IMG/VR virus record: IMGVR_UViG_3300037042_003972 | Location: 1-36,588 of that record | Length of the DNA: 36,588 nt | Origin: a virus | Reading direction: 5' to 3' (one strand) | Part shown: piece after piece, positions 13,937 through 21,349 of the stretch | How positions within the stretch are numbered: position 1 is the stretch's first letter | Layout: each line of letters opens with the position of its first letter | Program-made: the position numbers and the translations under genes | Notes under the pieces: generated by a model | Databases searched by the model: none | The model's input: only the letters and a program-made list of their open reading frames with translations | What the model was told of the DNA's origin: nothing

Positions 13937-13956
13937 GTATAACCAGCTGTTTATAC
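13937..13956. promoter_or_regulatory. 20-bp dyad, operator candidate
   Basis: GTATAAcCAGCTGtTTATAC is a palindrome over 20 bp with a single mismatched pair (13943/13950). It directly follows the GGTAT repeats and overlaps TTATAC-like -10 elements on both strands, so a bound dimer would block or recruit polymerase. Confidence 0.6.
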
Positions 13957-13992
13957 ACTGTACCAACAAAATGGCCTTAAAATACCCCCCTT

Positions 13993-14018
13993 GGGGTGGG
14001 GGCACCGGGGGGAGGGGG
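13993..14018 (+). other. G-quadruplex-capable tract
   Basis: Four G-runs of 4, 5, 6 and 5 with loops T, CACC and A: GGGG at 13993-13996, 13998-14002, 14007-14012 and 14014-14018. This strictly satisfies the usual G4 pattern on the plus strand. It overlaps the left arm of the long hairpin, so the two structures would compete. Confidence 0.7.
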
Positions 14019-14054
14019 TGGCCCCCTTTAGGGGGTCCCCCCTCCTCCCCCGGT
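14004..14054. other. Long GC-rich imperfect hairpin/cruciform
   Basis: Arms 14004-14026 and 14031-14054 with loop TTTA (14027-14030). The inner stem CCCCC/GGGGG is perfect, the outer ACCGGGGG/CCCCCGGT is perfect, and a few mismatches lie between. There is no U-tract on either side, so it is not a standard intrinsic terminator, though it could block both polymerases or serve replication or packaging. Confidence 0.6.
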
Positions 14055-14092
14055 ACACCACCACCGCAATCAGCGTTTCGGAATTGCAGTTG

Positions 14093-14118
14093 AGCGATAA
14101 GCGATAAGCGATAAGCGA
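14093..14118 (+). repeat. AGCGATA tandem repeat (3.7 copies)
   Basis: Perfect heptamer AGCGATA at 14093-14099, 14100-14106 and 14107-14113, then AGCGA. Located between the GC block and the small terminase gene, where a terminase binding (pac/cos) or origin repeat would be expected. Confidence 0.7.
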
Positions 14119-14170
14119 AAACCGGAGCCATACCCAACCGAAAACCGAAACCTGCAATCGGATACGGCAA

Positions 14171-14188
14171 CCGGAGCCGGAGCCGGAG
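14171..14188 (+). repeat. CCGGAG hexamer tandem repeat (3 copies)
   Basis: Three perfect CCGGAG units, with a fourth isolated copy at 14122-14127. Together with the AGCGATA repeat it makes the 100 bp before the terminase gene unusually repetitive. Confidence 0.6.
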
Positions 14189-14282
14189 CGCCAAGGCATA
14201 GGCTAGCAGTTGAGCAAGCCGCCCGGCAGGGTGACCATAGCGGAGCCCGGAAAAAGGGGCGTTTTTTTGGCGTTTACGGAGC

Positions 14283-14747
14283 ATGGCAAAAAACCGGTTG
14301 CCAAAACCCGGTGAGGGGCAGAGCGTGTTTTGCATGCCCAGGGTTATGCGCAGCCAAATACCTGTCGAAGTACTGGAGTCGGTTTTTGATCGGCTCGCGG
14401 CCGGCGAAACCATGGTCGAGATATGTGCGTGCAAAGGCATGCCGTCGCATAAGACAATTTATAGGCTTCTGGAGGAAAACGCGGAACTGAGACAGAAGTA
14501 CGCGCAGGCACGAGTGAAACAAGCCGACACATTCGCCGAACAGATCGTGGCCGAATCTCGCAAGGCAAAGGACGCGCAGCTTGGGCGGCTACGGATGGAC
14601 GCACTCAAATGGGCGGCCTCGAAAATCGCCCCGAAAAAATACGGGGATCGGGTGGAGCTGGAGCACTCGGGTGAGCAACCGTCCATCGTTGTAAAAATCG
14701 GGGATGCCATCGTGCCCCCAGGGCAACCTCCGAAAAATAATGCCTGA
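14283..14747 (+). CDS. Terminase small subunit (DNA recognition)
   Basis: Encodes 154 residues. A helix-turn-helix-like N-terminal half (VDRL-like helix, AAGETMVEICACKGMPSHKTIYRLLEENAEL) is followed by a helical segment (YAQARVKQADTFAEQIVAE) and RMDALKWAASKIAPKKYGDRV, a pattern typical of small terminase proteins that bind the packaging site and oligomerise. The start at 14283 has GGAG close upstream; ATG 14345 (MRSQIP) is a possible shorter start. First gene of the rightward arm. Its end overlaps the large subunit start by 8 nt. Confidence 0.8.
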   Translation: MAKNRLPKPGEGQSVFCMPRVMRSQIPVEVLESVFDRLAAGETMVEICACKGMPSHKTIYRLLEENAELRQKYAQARVKQADTFAEQIVAESRKAKDAQLGRLRMDALKWAASKIAPKKYGDRVELEHSGEQPSIVVKIGDAIVPPGQPPKNNA

Positions 14748-16071
14748 GCCGGTCACGGTTCAACTCAACCCACGCCCGCAGTTCGCCCCGTACCTGCAAC
14801 GGAGCCAACGTTGGGCGTGCATGGTTGTCCACCGGCGCGCTGGCAAAACGTTCGCGTGTGTGCAGGATTTGATTTGCCGGGCGTTGACCTACTGGCGCCC
14901 AGGGCCGCCTCTCCGATTTGCGTACATCGCCCCCACCCGAGATCAGGCCAAAGACATCGCGTGGGGATACATACGCGAATTTGTGGGGCGTTTGCCGGGA
15001 GTTAAACTCAACGAGGCGGATCTGTGCGCCACACTCGCCAACGGCGCCACTGTGCGACTGTATTCCGGGGAGTCATACGAGCGCCTTCGGGGTGTGTACC
15101 TCGACGGGGTGGTGGTCGACGAGTACGCAGATATCGACCCCAACGCATGGCACGCAGTGCTGCGGCCTTGTTTAACAGATTATCGCGGATGGGCGACGTT
15201 CATCGGCACCCCGAAAGGCCGTAACCAGTTCTGGCGCTTGTGGCAGGCTGCGACACAACAGCAGACAGACTGGTTCACGCTAATACTGCGCGCGAGTGTC
15301 TCTGGTTTGATTCCGCCCGAGGAGTTGTCCGCCATTCGCAACTCCACCCCAGCGCACATTTTCGAGCAGGAGTACGAGTGTTCGTTTGCCGTCGGGCGCC
15401 CGGGGGCAATTTACGCGCAGGCCATTGAATCCGCTCGGGCGGATGGCCGGGTGACTGAGACGGTCGAATGGCACGCGGAAGCGCCGGTGTGGACATCGTG
15501 GGACGTTGGCGCGGCCCGTAACCAAAAAGTGTGGATCTGGCAGGTGTTGGGGGACCGTATCAACTACCTCGAAAGCCTCACCGGCGGGGACGATTGCAAA
15601 ACCCCGGCCGACTGGGCGGGCCGCCTCATGGGAAAACGATACCGCTACGGTGGGCATTTTATTCCCCACGATGCGGCTGCCGAGGTGGGTGGGCTTTGGC
15701 AGGATGCACTCGCCACGGGCGGCCTCGCCAACGTTGTGCCGGTGCCACGCCAGCACTCCGTTTGGGATGGCATCAACCTCGGGCTGGATGCGTTCCCTCG
15801 CATGAGATTCAACCCGGCCGGATGCGCAGAGGGACTGGATGCGCTGGATGCATATCACGCACGCGAGGAGCGGGACGGGGTGACCATCCGAGACGTACCC
15901 GTCCACGACTGGGCCTCCCACTATTCAGATGCGTTTGCGTTGAGCCATCAGGCGATCCGGGCCGGACTGGTGGTGGACCGCTCGGCGATTCGCCACCGGG
16001 TATCCCCGGTGCGCGTGGTGGCTGGGTTCCGGGGTGATTTCGGGGGAGGCAAACCGAGGGTGCTCAGGTGA
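14740..16071 (+). CDS. Terminase large subunit (packaging ATPase/nuclease)
   Basis: Encodes 443 residues from the ATG at 14740, which sits in the last codons of the small subunit; an upstream in-frame ATG at 14704 would add 12 residues without a conserved match. Walker A is HRRAGKT (31-37), Walker B VVVDE (124-128), and the coupling region FIGTPKGRNQFW (154-165). The RNaseH-like nuclease begins with TSWDVGAARN (D255) and continues with FIPHDAAAEV and DWASHYSDAF carrying further acidic residues. It drives DNA into the prohead through the portal. Length is normal for a podovirus terminase. Confidence 0.92.
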   Translation: MPEPVTVQLNPRPQFAPYLQRSQRWACMVVHRRAGKTFACVQDLICRALTYWRPGPPLRFAYIAPTRDQAKDIAWGYIREFVGRLPGVKLNEADLCATLANGATVRLYSGESYERLRGVYLDGVVVDEYADIDPNAWHAVLRPCLTDYRGWATFIGTPKGRNQFWRLWQAATQQQTDWFTLILRASVSGLIPPEELSAIRNSTPAHIFEQEYECSFAVGRPGAIYAQAIESARADGRVTETVEWHAEAPVWTSWDVGAARNQKVWIWQVLGDRINYLESLTGGDDCKTPADWAGRLMGKRYRYGGHFIPHDAAAEVGGLWQDALATGGLANVVPVPRQHSVWDGINLGLDAFPRMRFNPAGCAEGLDALDAYHAREERDGVTIRDVPVHDWASHYSDAFALSHQAIRAGLVVDRSAIRHRVSPVRVVAGFRGDFGGGKPRVLR

Positions 16072-16481
16072 CTCCGGTCTGGATGGCTGCGGCGGTGTAC
16101 GAGGCGGAGCAGTGCGCCCGGAGTTTCCGGGAGGATTTGGAAGCGCACCTGCAAAACGGGTACGTTTTTAGCACCCCCACCGCTTTCGTCATGGGGCGGC
16201 CAGTTGACTCCATGGCGGATCCGGCGCAGATCGTGGATCCGTGGCACGGGTTCGATCCGGCCGAGTGCGACGCTTGGTTGGTTTACCTCGCGGCCGGAAA
16301 TATCGCGGACGTTTTACGGCAGGAGCCTTTCACGTTGACATTCTACCTCTGGGAGCGGAAGAACGTGCTCAGGCGTTTTCACGCCAAAACCGTAAAAAGG
16401 ATATGCTCTCAATTTTCGCTCTATCGACCATCGTTCTGTGGGCGGCATACCGCCCCCCTGAATTTGCATCAGCAGGACTGA
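16068..16481 (+). CDS. Small head-region protein (VFSTPTAFVMGRPV type), unknown function
   Basis: Encodes 137 residues from a GTG that overlaps the terminase stop (GTGA). The stretch NGYVFSTPTAFVMGRPVD recurs, as I recall, in proteins encoded beside terminase in T7-like environmental phages, and the following WHGFDPAECDAWLVYLAAG fits too. The function is unknown. The C-terminal 25 residues overlap the next gene by 79 nt in another frame and look less protein-like, so the true conserved part probably ends near residue 112. Confidence 0.65.
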   Translation: MTPVWMAAAVYEAEQCARSFREDLEAHLQNGYVFSTPTAFVMGRPVDSMADPAQIVDPWHGFDPAECDAWLVYLAAGNIADVLRQEPFTLTFYLWERKNVLRRFHAKTVKRICSQFSLYRPSFCGRHTAPLNLHQQD

Positions 16482-16810
16482 GCCCCCGTGTGAATCGGCG
16501 CCGGTCTCGGCAGGATTTCGGGACTTGGCATAAGGGCGGTGGCGCACCGAGCCCCCCGTCGGACGCCGACACCAAGAAACAGATTGCCGAAATCCAGAAG
16601 CCGCTCCCGAAAGTGGAGATGCCTAAACCGCTTCCGCCCCCGCCCCCTCCCAGCCAGAACATGGACAGCGTTCAACAGGCCACCGAGGATGCACGCCGTC
16701 GGAACGCCCGGGGCCGCGGGATGCAGCAGACGCTGCTCGCCGGTGAGACCGGCGGTTATCGCCCCATGGCACAGGCTGACAACGGCGGGAAACGGACCCT
16801 TCTGGGGTGA
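16403..16810 (+). CDS. Proline-rich small virion-associated protein ending in a TLLAGETGG...KRTLLG motif
   Basis: Encodes 135 residues from ATG 16403: a hydrophobic N-terminus (MLSIFALSTIVLWAAY), a basic stretch, a Pro-rich middle (KPLPPPPPPSQN) and a C-terminus with RGMQQTLLAGETGGY and final KRTLLG. I recognise the last part as a recurrent short motif (RQxTxLTG ... KTLLG) in proteins next to the portal of podoviruses. The role is unknown, perhaps portal or core assembly. The start lies inside the preceding gene; the stop overlaps the portal start (TGATG). Confidence 0.65.
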   Translation: MLSIFALSTIVLWAAYRPPEFASAGLSPRVNRRRSRQDFGTWHKGGGAPSPPSDADTKKQIAEIQKPLPKVEMPKPLPPPPPPSQNMDSVQQATEDARRRNARGRGMQQTLLAGETGGYRPMAQADNGGKRTLLG

Positions 16811-18507
16811 TGGATCCGGCACCTGCCATTTCGCGGACGGAGATTGCGCGGAGCGTGATGCGCCGCCACGAGGCGATGCGTGCCCAGCGGGCGACGTGGG
16901 ATACGCTTTGGCAGGATATTGCCAATTACGTCATGCCTCGCAAAGCGCAGATTACAAATCTGACGCTTCAACCGAGCACTGAAAAACAGGACGTGCTGTT
17001 CGACACCACCGCGATCCGGGCAAACATGGTGTTGGCTAACGGCCAGCTTGCGTGGATGACACCGCACGAAAGCCGGTGGTTCTCGTTTGAGCCGCCCCCG
17101 GAGCTCGACGACAACGATGAAGCCAAAAACTGGTTTAAGCGGTGTACCGAAATCGCGCAGGCGGCTCTGAGCCGGTCTAATTTCTACACCGAAATCCACG
17201 AGCTTTATTTGGACCGTGGGGCGTTTGGAACGGCGTGCATGTTTCTCGAGGAAGGCAAGCGCCAGCCTTTGCTTTTCGACACTTGGAACGTGGGGCTTTA
17301 CAGCATCGCTGAAGACGAGGAAGGCACCGTTGACACGGTATGTCGGGAGTTTGAACTTACCACTATTCAGGCCGAAGAGAAGTTCGGTGAAGAGAACCTG
17401 AGCCCGAAGCTTCGGAAGCTGTACGAGAGCAGCGACGTCAACAACCACCTGCAAAAGCATTGGTTTCTCCACTGCGTTTACCCCCGCGAAGAGCGCGACC
17501 ATCAGAAGGTGGACGGCGAGAACATGCCGTTTGCCAGCGTCTACCTCGAAAAGGAAACGCGGCACGTTTGCCGGGTCGGCGGTTATCGGGAGCTTCCGTT
17601 CTTTGCCACGCGCTACCTCAAATGGGGAAGCAGCGCCTACGGCTGGAGCCCGTCATGGGTGGCCCTCCCAGAAGCCCGGCAGTTGAATTTTCTGGAGCGA
17701 CAGATGGACGCCCTCGCCGAACTCGCGGCATTCCCTCGGGTGCTGGTGCCGTCCGGGATGGATGGGGAAATTGACCTCCGAGCAGCCGGGGTGACCTATT
17801 TCAACCCGGCAAATCCTAGCGCGATCCCCCGGGAATGGGGCACCTCTGGCCGGTACGATGTTGGGCAGATCCGGGGCGATGTTCGGAGGAAGGCGATTGA
17901 GGAGGCTTTTCACGTTGATCTGTTCCAGATGTTCAGCCGGCTGGACAAGCAAATGACGGCCCGGGAAGTGGGGGAGCGGAGCGGGGAGAAGCTGACCCAG
18001 TTCAGCCCGACGTTCACTCGCATGACCACGGAGCTGTTCAACCCGTTGCTTGAGCGGGTGTTTAGCATTCTGATACGTGGTGGCCATTTTCCGCAGCCGC
18101 CTGAGTCTCTGCTGGTGCAGGATCCGGCCAGCGGAGAAGTGTTCCTACCGCCCCCGCGCATGACGTTCAACAGCCGCATCGCGCTTGCGATTCGGGCTCT
18201 CGAAACCAACTCTTTTGCCCGACACATGGATTTCCTCGGCAGTGTCGCCCAGATGCGGCCCGAGGTTCTCGACAACTACGACATGGACCGGATTGCCCGC
18301 GACCTCGCGCGGAACGAGGGGTTGAATGCTGACTGGATGTTTGCCCAGAAATCGGTTGAGGAAACCCGGGCACGCCGGGCGGCGGCGGCCGCGCAGCAAG
18401 CGCAGATGCAGCAGGCGGCGGAGATGGCGAAAGCGGCAGCGGCGGTGGGTAAGGTGCCGGCAGACTCCCCGCTCATGGGAGCCATGGGTGGCGCCATCGG
18501 TTTATGA
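16810..18507 (+). CDS. Podovirus portal (head-tail connector) protein
   Basis: Encodes 565 residues from ATG 16810 (MDPAPAISRTEI), overlapping the previous stop. Features of the T7-gp8-like head-tail connector family: WDTLWQDIANYVMPRK near residue 30, LANGQLAWMTPHESRWFSF around 75-95, YGWSPSWVALPEARQLNFLER, the KQMTAREVGER helix and FSPTFTRMTTELFNPLLERVF. The C-terminus is Ala/Gln-rich and helical (AAAAQQAQMQQAAEMAKAAA). It forms the dodecameric ring at the unique vertex through which DNA is packaged and ejected. ATGA overlap with the next gene. Confidence 0.92.
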   Translation: MDPAPAISRTEIARSVMRRHEAMRAQRATWDTLWQDIANYVMPRKAQITNLTLQPSTEKQDVLFDTTAIRANMVLANGQLAWMTPHESRWFSFEPPPELDDNDEAKNWFKRCTEIAQAALSRSNFYTEIHELYLDRGAFGTACMFLEEGKRQPLLFDTWNVGLYSIAEDEEGTVDTVCREFELTTIQAEEKFGEENLSPKLRKLYESSDVNNHLQKHWFLHCVYPREERDHQKVDGENMPFASVYLEKETRHVCRVGGYRELPFFATRYLKWGSSAYGWSPSWVALPEARQLNFLERQMDALAELAAFPRVLVPSGMDGEIDLRAAGVTYFNPANPSAIPREWGTSGRYDVGQIRGDVRRKAIEEAFHVDLFQMFSRLDKQMTAREVGERSGEKLTQFSPTFTRMTTELFNPLLERVFSILIRGGHFPQPPESLLVQDPASGEVFLPPPRMTFNSRIALAIRALETNSFARHMDFLGSVAQMRPEVLDNYDMDRIARDLARNEGLNADWMFAQKSVEETRARRAAAAAQQAQMQQAAEMAKAAAAVGKVPADSPLMGAMGGAIGL

Positions 18508-18797
18508 CGGACGCAGACTCAAGGGCACGGGCGGCCCAGAAACTTATAAACGCCTACCATCGCACGTTCGGAACCGAAGAAGGGGCCGCGGTTCTCGCGG
18601 ACCTGAAGACCTCGTTCGGGTTCGACTTTCCAGCTTTCTTCGCCCTCGACCGGGGCGGGCACTCAGAGTTCGACCCCATCCATGCGGCGATTAGGGATGG
18701 ACAGCGACAAGTCATTCTTCATGTGCAGGCCAAACTTGCGGCGCCCCCGGCTGGGGAGAACGACGCAAAGGCAAAACGGACCCGCGTGAAGAAGTAA
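18504..18797 (+). CDS. Bbp19-like small phage protein
   Basis: Encodes 97 residues. The pattern YHRTFGTEEGAAVLADLKTS, HSEFDPIHAAIRDGQRQVI then LHVQAKLA is the Bbp19-like layout found between portal and scaffold in many podoviruses; the molecular role is unknown. The tail is Lys/Arg-rich. The start overlaps the portal stop (ATGA), so expression is coupled. The next gene, with its own ribosome site, starts 13 nt after the stop. Confidence 0.72.
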   Translation: MTDADSRARAAQKLINAYHRTFGTEEGAAVLADLKTSFGFDFPAFFALDRGGHSEFDPIHAAIRDGQRQVILHVQAKLAAPPAGENDAKAKRTRVKK

Positions 18798-18810
18798 AAG
18801 GAGAATCAAA

Positions 18811-19659
18811 ATGAGTGACACTCTGTTGCAACAGACCACACCAGCAGACGCAGGGCAGGCATCGGGCGGGCAGGCCGGGCAAACGCAGCAAACCCAGGGC
18901 GGTTTCATCGGGGCCGACGGAGGGTTTGCCGAAGGTTGGCTTGATAAGCTTCCCGGGGATCTGGATCCTTACAAGCCAACGCTGGCCAAGTACAAGGACT
19001 TCGGATCCCTCGCCAAAAGCCACGGTGAGCTTCAGCAACTTCTCGGGAAGAAGTCCTCGGCGGTGAACGTTCCGGGGGAGAAGAGCACCCCGGAGGAAAT
19101 CGCGGCATTCCGCAAAGCTTTGGGCGTCCCTGAGAAGCCCGAGGAGTACAGTTTCAAGCCGGACAAGTTGCCGGATGGAGTGGCGTGGGACGACAACTCC
19201 GCCAAGGCGTTTGCGGCAATCGCCCACAAGCACCACATCCCGGCGTCCGCCATGAAGGAACTTGCGGCTCACCAAATCGCCATGGAGGAGGCCCGGTCAC
19301 AGGAGGCGTTCCGGCAGATGGAAACCGAACTTCTGAACGGGAAGCAGCAGTTGCAGTCCGCGTGGGGCCAGAATTTCGAGAGGAACCTGAACACAGCCGC
19401 CCGCGTTGCCAAGAGCATCGGGCTTGACCCCGAGTCCCCTGGGCTCCGGGATCCGGCCGTGGTTCAGGCGTTATTTAAGGTTAGCCAGATCACGAGCGAG
19501 GACAAACTGGTTTCTCCCACCGACGGGGCAACCAACATGCCCGGAAAACTGCGGGCGCAGGACGTAATGACGAACAAGCAAAATCCACTTTACGAACGTT
19601 ATCAGAACGGCGATTCTGAAATCGTTCAGCTGGTCCGTGACATGCTGCGGAACGGCTGA
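18811..19659 (+). CDS. Capsid assembly scaffolding protein
   Basis: Encodes 282 residues. A Gln/Gly-rich disordered N-terminus (about 1-35) is followed by WLDKLPGDLDPYKPTLAKYKDFGSLAKSHGELQQLLGKK and KPEEYSFKPDKLPDGVAWDD, typical of podovirus scaffolds; then a long charged helical part and an NPLYERYQNGDSEIVQLVRDML C-terminus. It guides capsid protein assembly and is expected to leave or be degraded before maturation. Clear ribosome site AAGGAG 8 nt before ATG. An intrinsic terminator lies 30 nt after the stop. Confidence 0.85.
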   Translation: MSDTLLQQTTPADAGQASGGQAGQTQQTQGGFIGADGGFAEGWLDKLPGDLDPYKPTLAKYKDFGSLAKSHGELQQLLGKKSSAVNVPGEKSTPEEIAAFRKALGVPEKPEEYSFKPDKLPDGVAWDDNSAKAFAAIAHKHHIPASAMKELAAHQIAMEEARSQEAFRQMETELLNGKQQLQSAWGQNFERNLNTAARVAKSIGLDPESPGLRDPAVVQALFKVSQITSEDKLVSPTDGATNMPGKLRAQDVMTNKQNPLYERYQNGDSEIVQLVRDMLRNG

Positions 19660-19688
19660 TTCCGAGAGGACATCGCATTCATAGGGGT

Positions 19689-19733
19689 GGCGCTGGGTGT
19701 GCTGGCATTTCACACTCAGCGCCTTCCTCTTTT
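19689..19733 (+). terminator. Intrinsic terminator/attenuator between scaffold and capsid genes
   Basis: GGCGCTGGGTGTG (19689-19701) pairs with CACACTCAGCGCC (19711-19723): 13 pairs including one G-U, loop of 9, followed by a T-rich run ttcctctttt. Its place inside the structural operon suggests partial termination or mRNA stabilisation that sets capsid expression. The remaining 160 bp before the capsid start contain TTGACT at 19741 but no good matching -10. Confidence 0.7.
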
Positions 19734-19894
19734 ACTGGGCTTGACTTTTTAGCCACTTTGGTTCTACAAGTCGAAACAAGGAAGAGACCTCTTGTGAGCC
19801 TTCCGCTTTCAATACCCGCGACGTTCGACCCTGATTCCTCGGGACACTCGCTGACACGCTGGGGACCGCAACCATTGCAACCCACACAACTACC

Positions 19895-20767
19895 ATGTCA
19901 GCTATTCAACAGATTCCCGAACATTATGTGACCGAGTTCAGCACAAACTGGATGCACCTTGTGCAACAGAAGCAGAGCCGGTTGAAAGAGTACGTCACCC
20001 TTGACACCGTCAACGGTAAGGAAAAGACGTTCAATCAGATCAACGAAATCGCCATGCGCGAAATCACGTCCCGCGCAGGTCAGACGACCGAGCAGGATTT
20101 ACCGCTGGCAAAGCGGTGGATCCGCGAAAAGGGCTACGATTCCGTGAACCTGTTCGACGAGTTCGATGAGCGTCTTTTGGGCACCATCGTGCTGCCCTCC
20201 AGCCAGACCGTTCAAGCCCACGCAGCCGCCTACAAGCGCACTTGCGATCAGGTTGTGATTGATGCTTTGGGTGGTTCCGCGATCAGCGGCGCGGATGGCA
20301 CCACGTTGACCGCGCTCCCGGCATCCCAGAAGGTTGCCATCGGAGGCACCGGGTTGACTCTCGGGAAGATCATCGCCGCCAAGTCCCTGTTCGGAAAAAA
20401 CGACGTGGATGAGGAAGAAGAACTAATCATGACCTACACGCAGGCGCAGCTTGATGACCTGCTCAACTTCGTCAACGAAGTGAAGTCTTCGGACTACAAT
20501 AACGTCCGTGCGCTCGTTGACGGGACCATCACCCGCTTCATGGGCTTCACCTGGGTGCGTTCGCAGCGGTTGCCGAAGGCATCCACGACCCGCCGGATCT
20601 TTGCTTACGCAAAGAGTGGGCTGGTTCTCAGCGACGCTGGCCACCAAGTGCGCATGGATGTCCGGCCTGACCGCAACCATGCGTTGCAGGTTCGCAGCGT
20701 TGCTCGCCTCGGTGCTGTCCGCCTTGAGGAAAAGAAGGTGGTCGAAATCTCTTGCCTCGAGTCCTAA
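19895..20767 (+). CDS. Major capsid protein
   Basis: Encodes 290 residues. The opening YVTEFSTNWMHLVQQKQSRL, DLPLAKRWIREKGYDSVNLFDEFD and LPSSQTVQAHAAAYKRTCDQ follow the phage capsid family of about 300 residues (HK97-like fold assumed) found in many podoviruses, in which proteins begin with a 'helix-QQKgSrL' signature. Position after scaffold and before a small decoration-like protein agrees. No Shine-Dalgarno site: the start context is cacaactaccATG. It is preceded by a 235-bp gap with a terminator, so the capsid may be transcribed from a separate start. Confidence 0.85.
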   Translation: MSAIQQIPEHYVTEFSTNWMHLVQQKQSRLKEYVTLDTVNGKEKTFNQINEIAMREITSRAGQTTEQDLPLAKRWIREKGYDSVNLFDEFDERLLGTIVLPSSQTVQAHAAAYKRTCDQVVIDALGGSAISGADGTTLTALPASQKVAIGGTGLTLGKIIAAKSLFGKNDVDEEEELIMTYTQAQLDDLLNFVNEVKSSDYNNVRALVDGTITRFMGFTWVRSQRLPKASTTRRIFAYAKSGLVLSDAGHQVRMDVRPDRNHALQVRSVARLGAVRLEEKKVVEISCLES

Positions 20768-20806
20768 GCGGAGCCGGTCAACCTCAACCATTAGAAAACA
20801 CCGATC

Positions 20807-21265
20807 ATGCCTCAGTTTAACGCAGACACGTTCAACACTCAGAACACTGCCGAGCTTCGCGCACGGCTCAAGAGCTCGGTTGCATTCGGGGACGTTAAAA
20901 TCCTCCGGGCGACCTACACCGCCACCGGCACCGAAGTGGCCGCAGACACGTTTGCAATCTGCAAGCTGCCTGTCGGCGCCGTGGTGGTCCCGCACGACTG
21001 CCGCTATGCTTTCGCTGCAATGGGTGGCACCGGAACGGCGCTGGCATCCCTCGGGGACACCGGATCCGCAAGCCGGTATTCCTCCACGTCGGTGGCAGTG
21101 ACCTCGGCAGGGACGTCGGCAGTGACGCCCACCAACGCCATCGCATTGACGCCATACGAAATCGAAGCCGGGAATGAAACCATTCTCGTTACGTTGGCGC
21201 TCTCGTCCGGCACGATGACCGCTGGCCAGAAGATCACCTTCTGGATTGCGTACATCATGCCCTAA
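20807..21265 (+). CDS. Small head protein, likely capsid decoration protein
   Basis: Encodes 152 residues: MPQFNADTFNTQNTAELRAR, then beta-rich Ala/Thr/Val sequence (KILRATYTATGTEVAADTF, LPVGAVVVPHDCRYAF) and an end MTAGQKITFWIAYIMP. Proteins with this organisation directly follow the capsid gene in T7-like environmental phages and are assumed to decorate or stabilise the head. Start without Shine-Dalgarno (acaccgatcATG). A strong intrinsic terminator follows 18 nt after the stop. Confidence 0.68.
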   Translation: MPQFNADTFNTQNTAELRARLKSSVAFGDVKILRATYTATGTEVAADTFAICKLPVGAVVVPHDCRYAFAAMGGTGTALASLGDTGSASRYSSTSVAVTSAGTSAVTPTNAIALTPYEIEAGNETILVTLALSSGTMTAGQKITFWIAYIMP

Positions 21266-21282
21266 GCGCGCGACTGATTCAG

Positions 21283-21324
21283 GGCGGCCCGTCTGACGAA
21301 AACCGGGCGGGCCGCCTTCTTTTT
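21283..21324 (+). terminator. Intrinsic terminator after the capsid/decoration genes
   Basis: GGCGGCCCG (21283-21291) pairs perfectly with CGGGCCGCC (21308-21316), followed by ttcttttt. It ends the capsid block 25 bp before the tail tubular A gene, so tail genes need read-through or another promoter. Confidence 0.82.
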
Positions 21325-21349
21325 GCAGAGTTTTCAAACGCTTCAACCC

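Larger units (their letters stand above)
13821..14282. promoter_or_regulatory. Divergent control region between early and late arms (candidate origin and/or packaging site)
   Basis: 462 bp without a credible gene. In order: GGTAT direct repeats and an 11-bp inverted repeat (13861-13936); a 20-bp dyad (13937-13956); a GC block able to form a G-quadruplex and a long hairpin (13993-14054); AGCGATA tandem repeats (14093-14118); CCGGAG repeats (14122-14188); and a T-tract just before the small terminase gene. Leftward and rightward promoters must lie here. A possible leftward pair (TTGGTA, 18 bp, TTATAC) overlaps the dyad on the minus strand but is weak. Confidence 0.7.

Noticed and set aside
13868-14440. 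190-codon minus-strand frame through the control region
   Set aside because: It would translate the tandem repeats and G/C block and run antisense into the small terminase gene; no domain or ribosome site.
19741-19768. Possible sigma70-like promoter (TTGACT) after the scaffold terminator
   Set aside because: The -35-like hexamer is good but no acceptable -10 is found at 16-18 bp, so it is not listed as a feature.
20423-21346. 307-codon minus-strand frame spanning capsid, decoration gene and a terminator
   Set aside because: It crosses a terminator and two well-supported genes on the other strand, and shows no protein-like segments.
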